Assembly (NCBI RefSeq): GCF_037975245.1
Contig: NC_092572.1
Span: 34,565,866 to 34,603,365, forward strand
Reading direction: 5' to 3'
DNA: 37,500 bases
From: Apostichopus japonicus
Taxonomy: Eukaryota; Echinodermata; Holothuroidea; Aspidochirotida; Stichopodidae
Position 1 is the first letter of the stretch. Each line of letters begins with the position of its first letter. Of the stretch, positions 1-8,196 are shown one piece after another. The notes under the pieces are model-generated. The model was not told the origin of the DNA and did no database searches. It saw only the letters and a program-made list of their open reading frames with translations. The position numbers and the translations under genes are program-made.

Positions 1-216
1 ATCGGATATAAATTAAACAATTAGAAGGGGAATAAAGAGAAACACCCACCAACACCAACCTAAACCAAATCATGAAATAAACAACGAATTACGACATATT
101 AATTTCAATCAGCTTGCTGAAATCTAAAAGATTTCAAAGCCTTATAAGTTGACATTTGATCTGTACCGATGTTTCATTCTAATAAAACCTTGTAGCAATT
201 ACTACATGGAAATTAA

Positions 217-260
217 CCCCACCCTTCCCCACCCCCACCCCACCCCCATCCCTCCCCTTC
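217..260. repeat. C-rich low-complexity tract
   Basis: A run of CCCC, CCC and CCCCC blocks separated by A, TT or AT makes one strand strongly C-rich, so the complementary strand could form a G-quadruplex. Pure C runs also occur at 661-670 (with more C to 677) and 1160-1176. Such tracts are slippage-prone and their assembled length may be inaccurate. Confidence 0.8.
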
Positions 261-1159
261 GATCTAGATGAGACATCTATATCATTATAACTGTGTGTCT
301 GCTCACACTTAGCTAGGTATGATCAGAGGCGCCAAGACCCTTTACGCTCTCTCTAAATCACGTAATTTCCCTTGGGCCCTCGATATTTAACCTGTCCACC
401 AAATTGAACCTGACTCCCTCTTCATTATTGAGTTTAATGGACTACAGGTGCTGATCCAGTTTAACACACACCGCACATTTTTTACTCTACCGCTTACGAA
501 AAGTTAAATTTAGTTTTTATCATAACCATGCTTGCACTCCGGATTATAGACCTAATTTATAAGTGTGTCAAGCAATGTACCGTTACACTTCGAAAATGTT
601 CCTGTGGCAGGAGAACCTCCACTCCTCCCCGCGGCAATCTTTATTTTTTTAAATCCTGGTCCCCCCCCCCTTCCCCCGACTTTTAACAATTGAAAACAGA
701 AGCTTTTGTGTCCACTACATTCAGCAGAATGTTTGTTGTTTCCTTTGTAAATATCACACCGTTCCTGATCCGATTCTCGTTAAAGTTGGTCTTTTTGTGA
801 AGAAAATGTCCCCCGGAATATTTATCAATCATGTCCAAATATCATGGGCTAGGTGTGAAAGGGTACTGCTGATGAAAACATTCCCGAACCAATTAAGAAT
901 AAAAGCTTATTAAAAATATCACAACGGTTTACTAAAGACTGAATTCTTACGCAAGTCTAAATATGACATCATCGATTGTATTATTTACTTAGCAAATATG
1001 GTCCGGTCGGATTTGATTGAAGAATCTTTGAGTAGAATTTCGAAATAAAGATCTGGAGATTTAATTGTCTTAATTGATTCTATATCGGAAGAATAAATCT
1101 TCTTTTTTCCAAACACATAACTTTATTTTTTGCGCACCGGTTATTGTATGCAATGGCCA

Positions 1160-1176
1160 CCCCCCCCCCCCCCCCC
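1160..1176. repeat. Homopolymer C tract (17 C)
   Basis: Seventeen consecutive C residues. The tract makes spurious polyproline or polyglycine open frames on the two strands (about 80 codons each), which is why nearby open frames are not called as genes. Confidence 0.9.
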
Positions 1177-1977
1177 ACTAATTGTCCCATCTCTACTCCT
1201 ATATGAGCAACCGAGACATAACGAAATAGTACCTTGCTTTCTAGATCTCTCACGGTCAGCAGACTTTGATCGATTTTTCTTTGCCCCTTTAGAATCCCTC
1301 TCGAACCGCTCACCAGAGACACTCAGAACTAATAGTTTAGAGACTGTTTTATATGGACACCAGAGATGTGAAAATGGGTTTTAATTATCGTTATTATTAC
1401 CGATCACGTGTCCATTTCTACATTTCGTGATATTTCCCTACCATTGGTTGTCATTGGCAGTTCAACCGATTATAACGCCAAATATATCATATTTTGTCTT
1501 TCTGTAAGACCTGGCAATGTATAGGTGGGAGTAGCCTATCAAGCGTATCCCGATCTCACGATAAAAGTTAGATTTATTTGACAATAATAGCTGAAATGTT
1601 TTGCAAGCAGTATGGCTTATAACTAATTCTAATAAAAAGAAAAACTTGACGGATATTTCTCGGCGCCTAATAAATGATCTTTTATGATCTAGTTAAGAAG
1701 CGAATATCTGTATAGCAGGTTTTCGATAACTACAGTATTACACTTGACTATCATGTGAAAAGGATAAATCACGTGAAACCTATATAGCATGATGTAAAAA
1801 CAAGACCTGTTATATACAAACTGAATAATACGCATTGAAGGCATCACTGCAAGACAGCCGTTTGTGTACACGAGCTTTGTAAAATGTACGAATACTTTAC
1901 TTAATACCACTGCACATGAGGCATGCATGCATTCGTTCAAGAGGTACCGAGTACGGCTCATAGTGGGGTTGCGGAAC

Positions 1978-2043
1978 GGAGAGAACCTACTAAGTGTTTG
2001 GATGGATCACTGTAAACCGCTGTAACCACTGCACCACACCTCG
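1978..2043 (-). mobile_element. Possible tRNA-derived SINE head (Pol III boxes)
   Basis: Read on the minus strand, 2036-2026 is TGGTGCAGTGG, which fits the A-box consensus TRGYNNANNNG. It is followed 38 bases later by GGTTCTCTCC (1987-1978), which keeps the GGTTC...CC frame of a B box. The 59-base span of the two boxes is close to that of a tRNA gene. The T-arm does not form a convincing stem and no cloverleaf is apparent, so this looks like a decayed tRNA-derived SINE promoter and not a functional tRNA gene. The 3' end of the element was not found; it may extend left towards 1700. Confidence 0.35.
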
Positions 2044-2782
2044 ATCTTCCTCGAATAGTATGAAATCATTTATGAAACGTGGCAGTCTCCTTTAAAGCCG
2101 CTTAATTTTGTTCTCGACAGAAATGACAAAGAAATGCCCGCCACAAACACTGTGCGTTGCCACTAATAAGTATAACCATGGTAACGTGTATGATTTTGAG
2201 AGAGCAAAATACGTAAAGTAAGCCCACAATGTGGAGATGAATGTAATATCTTTCATTTACACTATTCTTTACCGATTGAGATTGTTATCTCACTTTCCTG
2301 GTGCTCACTTTACACTCATGATTACAACAGCTCTCAGGTTTCAATATTTATAGGTCATTAGCATTGTAATCAACATTCAACGTGTTAATAATTGCTAAGC
2401 ATTTTCCAAATGTCTCGAATACGGAAGTGCTGATTTTTGCATAATTCCTAAGACAAAGAGGACAATTTGTCAATCAAAATATGACAAAAAATTGTCTTCT
2501 AAAATTCAAAATGTCCGAAATGGCTATAAAATATTTCTTGAACTTTGAATATGAGCATACACATTGTTTGTTAATTTCTAGCATATTTAGGGTCAATATG
2601 TAATGACTTTTTAATCACATGATTGATGTCTACGCGTAGTAACACAAAATGTTATATAATCTTTCTCTGTCGTTCGAATTATTGTAACTTGGCTCACGAA
2701 TTAGTCGTAAACAACTTCAGAATTAGCCATAGAAAATAAATGTATCAAGTTGCCCTTTGCTCAGTGCTAAAGACGTTGAAAA

Positions 2783-2846
2783 CGATGACAGTTGAAGGGG
2801 CGTGGGCTGAAAAAACGAGGACAGTTGAAGGGGCGTGGGCTGAAAC
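2783..2846 (+). repeat. 33-bp tandem duplication with GCGTGGGC core
   Basis: Two copies of a 33-bp unit (starting near 2783 and 2816) share an uninterrupted GACAGTTGAAGGGGCGTGGG core and differ at a couple of flanking bases. Each carries GGGGCGTGGGCT, which resembles a GC-box or EGR-type zinc-finger site (eight of nine bases of GCGTGGGCG). The duplication sits 45-110 bp upstream of a TATA-like sequence. Confidence 0.8.
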
Positions 2847-2930
2847 TTCCGATGCGTTCTCACGTGACATCCAGTCGCATGGATGGTAAGGATAAAAGGC
2901 TCACAAAACCAATTAGTCGCAATGATCGCT
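2783..2930 (+). promoter_or_regulatory. Possible core promoter (GC-box-like pair plus TATA-like box)
   Basis: The duplicated GGGGCGTGGGCT elements (2783-2846) are followed by CACGTGA and, at 2891-2900, by GATAAAAGGC, a TATA-like sequence, with a CCAAT pentamer just after it (2909-2913). Spacing and order resemble a TATA-type RNA polymerase II promoter directed rightwards. No convincing open frame follows: the first ATG after it (2946) opens only about two dozen codons. This could serve a non-coding transcript or an exon whose continuation is spliced, or be chance. Inference only. Confidence 0.25.
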
Positions 2931-3153
2931 GACTAAACAGCTATATGCCAACGTTTGTTTACTACTGTGTTTATCTCCATATTGACCCATGCAGATTTTG
3001 TTCTCTACAAACAATTTAATTAAAATTTCCAAGTTGACTACGATGTAGGTTTGAGTCGAAGCTTCAGGTACCAATCTCCTTGTTGTTAATACGAGTACTC
3101 GAATCGGAGAACAATGCTCCAGGCACGTGTACTATTACTTAGGCTTACACTTG

Positions 3154-3594
3154 TATCTAAACTATATTTATAAAATAGCAGGAGTACGGACACAAATTGT
3201 TAGGTGCGGTTGAATGTACATGCAACTACGGCAGGATACGAGTGCGCTTACTAGTAGATCGGGCTGAAGGCGTGTGTACGTGTATTCATTCTTGTACCTG
3301 TATCTATACTATATTTATAAAATAGCAGGAGTACGGACACAAATTGTTAGGTGCGGTTGAATGTACATGCAACTACGGCAGGATACGAGTGCGCTTACTA
3401 GTAGATCGGGCTGAAGGCGTGTGTACGTGTATTCATTCTTGTACTTGTATCTGTACTATATTTATAAAATAGCAGGAGTACGGACACAAATTGTTAGCTG
3501 CGGTTGAATGTACATGCAACTACGACAGGATACGAGTACGCTTACTATTAGATCGGGCTGAAGGCGTGTGTACGTGTATTCATTCTTGTACTTG
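3154..3594 (+). repeat. 147-bp tandem repeat, three copies
   Basis: Copies start at TATCT at 3154, 3301 and 3448, exactly 147 bp apart, and differ by only a few substitutions (for example ttaggtgcgg versus ttagctgcgg; actagtagat versus actattagat). A diverged partial fourth copy follows at 3595 and fades by about 3690. The sequence is AT-rich with a TATATTTATAAAATA core. No open frame crosses it. The low divergence indicates recent local amplification or homogenisation. Confidence 0.92.
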
Positions 3595-4414
3595 TATCTA
3601 TACTAGGGTTCTAAAATATCATGATTACGGTTAGAAATTCATAGGGGCGGTCTTCAATTACGGGTTATTACTCTACATGTACTATTACTATGGAGCAAAC
3701 TAAACTATGCCCCACCCCCTCCCACTCCAGTCTCGGTGAATTGAAATCACCAAATGAACGCTAACTTAAGAAGCCAAAATCTATGATTCCATTGGGAGAT
3801 TCGCTGATACGAAGAAAAAAACAAATCGGAACTTTTCAAGTTGTTTTGAATAATTGAAAGTAGACAATCATGGTTGGAGTTTTGGAATAAACCATCGAAT
3901 GACCTTTTGCGTTGCAATCCTGTTAGAGCCATTGATGAATGTCTCTTTGTTATTCCAGTCAACTAAATCCATCAAAGATGAAACTTGCCCTAAAATGAAA
4001 TAAATATGCGAGGGCCGCCAAATTGCCTGTATCGTCTAACCCCAACTCAATATGTAAGAGCCGTACAGTTAAATTGGTCGTAACCACATAAATGGCTTGG
4101 TTATATTTAGGTGTATCGAATTATGTGTTGATATTGCATCGCATTGGCAGGAATGGAAAAGATGCAACGGTATCAACAAAAAACTAACAGTTCTTTCTTG
4201 GTCGATAGAACCGACGTTTGAGGCCTCCCGTCGCCCGGCCTTGCCCCAGTTTCATTACATTTGCATGGTATTTATACTTAAAGGAAAATATTGGGTAACT
4301 TTGGAACACGTTATCCGTTTGATGTATATAGTATGTGTTTAGAAGAACAGGTGCACATATTTATTCACTTGCTTTAAAATTACTTGATCTGACCTGCTTT
4401 TCATTATCACGAAG

Positions 4415-5004
4415 TAGGGTTAGGGTTAGGGTTAGGGGTTAGGGTTAGGGGTTAGGGTTAGGGTTAGGGTTAGGGTTAGGGTTAGGGTTAGGGTTAGGGT
4501 TAGGGTTAGGGTTAGGGTTAGGGTTAGGGTTAGGGTTAGGGTTAGGGTTAGGGTTAGGGTTAGGGTTAGGGTTAGGGTTAGGGGTAGGGTTAGGGTTAGG
4601 GTTAGGGTTAGGGTTAGGGTTAGGGTTAGGGTTAGGGTTAGGGTTAGGGTTAGGGTTAGGGTTAGGGTTAGGGTTAGGGTTAGGGTTAGGGTTAGGGTTA
4701 GGGTTAGGGTTAGGGTTAGGGTTAGGGTTAGGGGTTAGGGTTAGGGTTAGGGTTAGGGTTAGGGTTAGGGTTAGGGTTAGGGTTAGGGTTAGGGTTAGGG
4801 TTAGGGTTAGGGTTAGGGTTAGGGTTAGGGTTAGGGTTAGGGTTAGGGTTAGGGTTAGGGTTAGGGTTAGGGTTAGGGTTAGGGTTAGGGTTAGGGTTAG
4901 GGTTAGGGTTAGGGTTAGGGTTAGGGTTAGGGTTAGGGTTAGGGTTAGGGTTAGGGTTAGGGTTAGGGTTAGGGTTAGGGTTAGGGTTAGGGTTAGGGTT
5001 AGGG

Positions 5005-5045
<41 letters not shown>

Positions 5046-5109
5046 GGTTAGGGTTAGGGTTAGGGTTAGGGTTAGGGTTAGGGTTAGGGTTAGGGTTAGG
5101 GTTAGGGTT
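4415..5109 (+). repeat. Interstitial telomeric repeat tract 1, (TTAGGG)n, ~116 repeats
   Basis: A 695-bp, nearly perfect TTAGGG array with the G-rich strand reading 5' to 3' rightwards, the orientation of a right-arm chromosome end. The visible variants are TTAGGGG at 4435-4438 and 4448-4451, GGGGTAGGG near 4581, TTAGGGG at 4731-4734 and TTTAGGG at 5023. Two of the five lie within 40 bp of the unique flank, as variants do at the proximal edge of real telomeres. The left junction (gaag then taggg) is abrupt. The right end passes through TTCA into the 21-bp satellite. Confidence 0.98.
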
Positions 5110-5115
5110 CAGACC

Positions 5116-5387
5116 AATGCCCACTTGGGACGTCAGAATGCCCAGTCGGGACGTCAAAATGCCCAGTCGGGACGTGAAAATGCCCAGTCGGGACGTGAAA
5201 ATGCCCAGTCGGGACGTGAAAAAATTTCTAAGTACAAAATGCCCTATCGGGACGTGAAAATGCCCTATCGGGACGTCAGAATGCCCTATCGGGACGTGAG
5301 AATGCCCTGTCGGGACGTGAAAGTGCCCAATCGGGACGTGAAAGTGCCCAATCGGGACGTGAAGAAAATGGACAGTCGGGACGTGAC
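5116..5387 (+). repeat. 21-bp satellite, copy 1 (12 monomers)
   Basis: Twelve monomers of about 21 bp with consensus AATGCCCAGTCGGGACGTGA plus one base. They form subgroups: one CACTTGGG, then CAGTCGGG, then CTATCGGG or CTGTCGGG, then CAATCGGG, and a final longer monomer with GGACAGTCGGG. A 16-bp A/T-rich interruption separates monomers 5 and 6. The GGGACGT block is invariant. Because 21 is divisible by three, one frame stays open as a heptapeptide repeat (MPYRDVK-like); I regard that as fortuitous. Confidence 0.95.
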
Positions 5388-5710
5388 AAAATATTATAAA
5401 AAAAATACTTCCCCGGGGGTGGGGGTGTCGTAATTCATACTTTTAGATACCCCTGCACCCCTTCGACAAATTGGCGTCATTTTGGTAAAAATTTGAGGGG
5501 GGTGAATTTTTGGGGTGGGGGACCCCACCCCCAGTGCAAAACTTGGGGGGGCATCTTCAAACTTTTTTTACCCTTCCGTTACATCCTATTGATGACGTCA
5601 TAAAAATTTCAGCTCATTTGCATATTCGGTTAATTAATTAAAATTCATTAACCGATCTGCCTAACACTAAATTACTCTATATACGGGAAAATACCTACTT
5701 TTATAATTTG
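5388..5710. other. Cassette spacer, copy 1 (CRE, octamer and homeodomain-like sites)
   Basis: The spacer lies between the 21-bp satellite and the ~205-bp monomers and is almost identical to 21297-21619, so it belongs to the duplicated cassette. It holds several G/C homopolymer runs, an inverted repeat with 9-bp arms (GGGGTGGGG 5512-5520 and CCCCACCCC 5523-5531), a perfect palindromic TGACGTCA at 5593-5600, an octamer ATTTGCAT at 5616-5623 and TAATTAATTA just after. The last three match CREB/ATF, POU and homeodomain sites as sequences; function is not shown. Confidence 0.7.
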
Positions 5711-6480
5711 GAGCGTTACCATGGTTACTGGGTCAGTCCGATTTCCCCCATCTTTTCAGGGTACCACCGCTAGGGTGTCACCTGTCCGAAATAGGATGAA
5801 ACTTGTAGGTGCGTCTCTTTCCCGGGGTGGTAGGGGGGTAATTTTGAAAAAAAGTCTAAAACGGTCATAATAATTAGTATTACTACGTACGGGAAAATCC
5901 CGACCCTTCTACTTTGGAGCGTTACCATGGTTACTGTGGTGGTCCGATTACGGCCATCCTTTCAGGGTACCACCGCTAGGGTGTCCCCTTTCCAAAATAG
6001 GATTAAACTTGTAGGTGCTTCTCATTCCTGGGTGATAGGGGGTTATTTTGAAACAAAATCTGAAAAGGCATAATAATTTGCTATATACGTTTTTGAAAAT
6101 CCCGACCCTTCTACTTTGGAGCGTTACCATGGTTACTGTGGTGGTCCGATTACGGCCATCTTTTCGGGGTACCACCGCTAGGGTGTCCCCTTGCCGAAAT
6201 AGGATGAAACTTGTAGGTGCGCGTCTCTTCTCCGGGGTGGTGGGGGGTCATTTTGGAAAAAAATCCGAAGAGGTCATAATAATTAGTGTTACTTAGTGTT
6301 ACTATGTACGGGAAAATCACGACCCTTCTACTTTGGAGCGTTACCATGGTTACTGGAGTGGTCCGATTACGGCCATCTTTTAAGGGTACCACCGCTAGGG
6401 TGTCCCCTTTCCAAAATTAGAATAAAACTTTTAGGTTTGTCACTTCTCCGGGGTGGTAGGGGGTCATTTTGAGGAAAAGT
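5711..6480 (+). repeat. Leading ~205-bp monomers of array 1 (four, last truncated)
   Basis: Monomers begin GAGCGTTACCATGG at 5711, 5917, 6119 and 6336, giving lengths of 206, 202 and 217 bp; the fourth is cut after about 145 bp by the first core. These edge monomers are more diverged from each other than those inside the array. The 202-bp one has ATATACGTTTTTGAAAATCC before its end, resembling the monomer remnant that resumes after each core. The 217-bp one carries a short tandem duplication of TTAGTGTTAC. Confidence 0.93.
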
Positions 6481-6809
6481 ACAAACAGTCAGCAAAAAAC
6501 TCTCGGTAGCGTGCGCCATGGGACGCCCGGAAGGTATTAAATTCCCCCACCACTCCCCACGCCTACGAACCGCCAAAATAATCTCAGATTCATCATCAGC
6601 ACCCCAAGAAGCACCAGAACAGGTGTATTTCGTTCTTTTTTGGAGACACCCACTTGGGGTCGTGCCCCCCTCCCAATGGTTTTTGGCCCCCCATGCCCCC
6701 ACACAACACCCACTTCCAAAATTAACTTCAGATTCGTGATCAGCGTGTCGAGAACAATCAGAAAAGATACACACTGCCCGTCTTTGCGACAAAAATTATT
6801 TTCACCCAA

Positions 6810-6841
6810 AAAAACCATAAGGGGTACCCCTTACGGTTTTT
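6810..6841. repeat. 32-bp near-perfect palindrome in core, KpnI-centred
   Basis: An inverted repeat centred on GGGGTACCCC: AAAAACCATAAGGGGT pairs with ACCCCTTACGGTTTTT in 15 of 16 positions, the only mismatch being A6817 against C6834. It could form a hairpin in RNA or a cruciform in DNA. The same sequence is present in 17 of the 18 cores; only D10 (about 36911) has lost 13 bp of it. A T run follows the 3' arm, but nothing shows that it acts as a terminator. Confidence 0.9.
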
Positions 6842-6874
6842 ACCGAAATTGCCCCAAAATGGATTTGGTCAAAA

Positions 6875-6882
6875 TGACGTCA
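6875..6882. promoter_or_regulatory. Perfect palindromic CRE-like site TGACGTCA in core
   Basis: The full cAMP-response-element octamer TGACGTCA occurs at the same place in every core, 18 times in the window. It is known as the CREB/ATF binding sequence; occupancy here is not shown. The same octamer also occurs in both cassette spacers and three times in the inter-cassette spacer. Confidence 0.55.
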
Positions 6883-6956
6883 CAGGGGGTAATCGATGCC
6901 CAGGAGTCCAAATCTGCAACTCCCAGGTCCATACCTGCTTCCGTTCGGGAGATATA

Positions 6957-6972
6957 GGGTCCCAGAGGACCC
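6957..6972. repeat. GGGTCC-CAGA-GGACCC inverted repeat in core
   Basis: Perfect 6-bp arms around a 4-base CAGA loop, present in all 18 cores. It lies 75 bp right of the CRE-like site. Together with the other palindromes it would give a core transcript several local hairpins. Confidence 0.85.
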
Positions 6973-7286
6973 GATAGAAATACGTGTTCTTCATACGTGC
7001 AAAAGTTGGAAAACCCCCTCTTGTCAACCCCCCCTCCTGTCCTCTCTGAAGTACCCATCGAAATGAAATTTTGACGTGTAGTAGAAGACACCCTCGTCAT
7101 TGTCATACATCAATTTCGTGTAATTATATGACCGGAAAAGGCTCTTTGTATATATGATTTCTATCTGCGCCAAAAATAGGTGTTTTTGTCTTGAAAAGTT
7201 AAAAAAAGTACCTCTTTTCGGTACCCCTTCCTTTCCACCGAGGGTATGTGACGGGGCTGAATTTTGGTTATGTGGGAGAAGAGAGT

Positions 7287-7350
7287 CGTAGCTACGTGTA
7301 GACAACTCATACGGTAGCATTACATTTCGGGAAGGGGGTATAGTCTATAC
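7287..7350. repeat. Two short palindromes near core right end
   Basis: CGTAGCTACG (7287-7296) is a perfect 10-bp palindrome and GTATAGTCTATAC (7338-7350) is a perfect inverted repeat around a single T. Both recur in essentially every core. D6 carries one substitution (CGTAGGTACG near 30949) that breaks the first. Confidence 0.85.
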
Positions 7351-8196
7351 GTTTTTGAGGTCCCCCCCCAAAGTAGGTGTTTTTCACCGGTAGTAGTTAT
7401 AAACGTTTTTTCGAAATCCCGACATTTATACTTTTGAGCGTTACCATGGTTATGGGAATCAGTCCGATTTCCCCCATATTTTCAGGTTGTCACCGCTAGT
7501 GTGTCCCCTTCCCACATTTGAATAAAACTTGTAGGTGGGTCTCTTCTCCGGGGTGGTAGGGGGGTCATTTTGGAAAAAAACCGAAAAGGCCATAATAATT
7601 AGTGTTACTATGTACGGGAAAATCCCGACTCTTCTACTTTCGAGCGTTACCATGGTTACTGGGGTGGTCCGATTTTGACCATCTTTTCGGGGTACCACCG
7701 CTAGGGTGTCCCCTTCCCACATTTGAATAAAACTTGTAGGTGGGTCTCTTCTCCGGGGTGGTAGGGGGGTCATTTTGGAAAAAAACCGAAAAGGCCATAA
7801 TAATTAGTGTTACTATGTACGGGAAAATCCCGACTCTTCTACTCTGGAGCGTTACCATGGTTACTGGGGTGGTCCGATTACGGCCATCTTTTCGGGGTAC
7901 CACCGCTAGGGTGTCCCCTTTCTAAAATAGGATGAAACCTGTAGGTGGGTCTCTTCTCCGGGGTGGTTGGGGGGTCAGTTTGAAAAAAATCCGAAAAAGT
8001 CATAATAATTAGTGTTACTATGTACGGGAAAATCACGACCCTTCTACTTTGGAGCGTTACCATGGTTACTGGAGTGGTCCGATTACGGCCATCTTTTAAG
8101 GGTACCACCGCTAGGGTGTCCCCTTTCTAAAATTAGAATAAAACTTTTAGGTTTGTCACTTCTCCGGGGTGGTAGGGGGTCATTTTGAGGAAAAGT

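Larger units (their letters stand above)
1..4414. other. Unique AT-rich flank without a recognisable gene
   Basis: This flank shows no homology to the satellite cassette on its right and ends abruptly at the telomeric tract. Open frames are short (at most about 90 codons), lie in AT-rich or C-tract sequence and have no recognisable domain, so I call none of them a gene. What it does hold is listed separately: C tracts, a tRNA-like SINE head, a 33-bp duplication with a TATA-like box and a 147-bp tandem repeat. I see nothing else notable in about 680-1150, 1180-1970, 2050-2780 and 3600-4414. Introns or distal regulatory DNA of a gene lying further left cannot be excluded. Confidence 0.75.
6481..8196 (+). 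repeat. Higher-order unit C1 (core 6481-7400 + 4 monomers, 1,716 bp)
   Basis: Core followed by monomers starting at 7436, 7642, 7847 and 8052. The first two monomers are near-identical in their 3' halves (both CCCACATTTGAATAAAAC, then the same GTAGGTGGG stretch). This unit is therefore a short-class unit with one monomer duplicated, and an intermediate between the two length classes. The core is a haplotype mosaic: ACCTCTTTTCGG combined with GAAGAGAG and ATTACATTT. Confidence 0.95.

Noticed and set aside
1080-1384. Open frames of 80-84 codons on both strands around the C17 tract
   Set aside because: The homopolymer suppresses stop codons and creates polyproline or polyglycine. No similarity to a known domain, and the two frames overlap on opposite strands.
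1978-2043. Functional tRNA gene on the minus strand
   Set aside because: A and B boxes are plausible, but the T-stem does not pair and I could not form a cloverleaf or assign an anticodon; kept only as a possible SINE head.
5116-5387. Possible CRISPR array (short regular repeats)
   Set aside because: The 21-bp monomers are directly contiguous with no unique spacers, they sit beside a eukaryotic telomeric repeat, and no cas-like gene is present.
6367-6792. 141-codon minus-strand open frame repeated in most cores
   Set aside because: It recurs only because the DNA repeats. Open frames also cover the same bases on the plus strand (73 and 105 codons) and in another minus frame (93 codons). Differences between copies change amino acids freely (Gly-Ser, Gly-Ile, Gly-Thr at one site). 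In C7 and C8 an extra base truncates it to 117 codons. No domain is recognisable.
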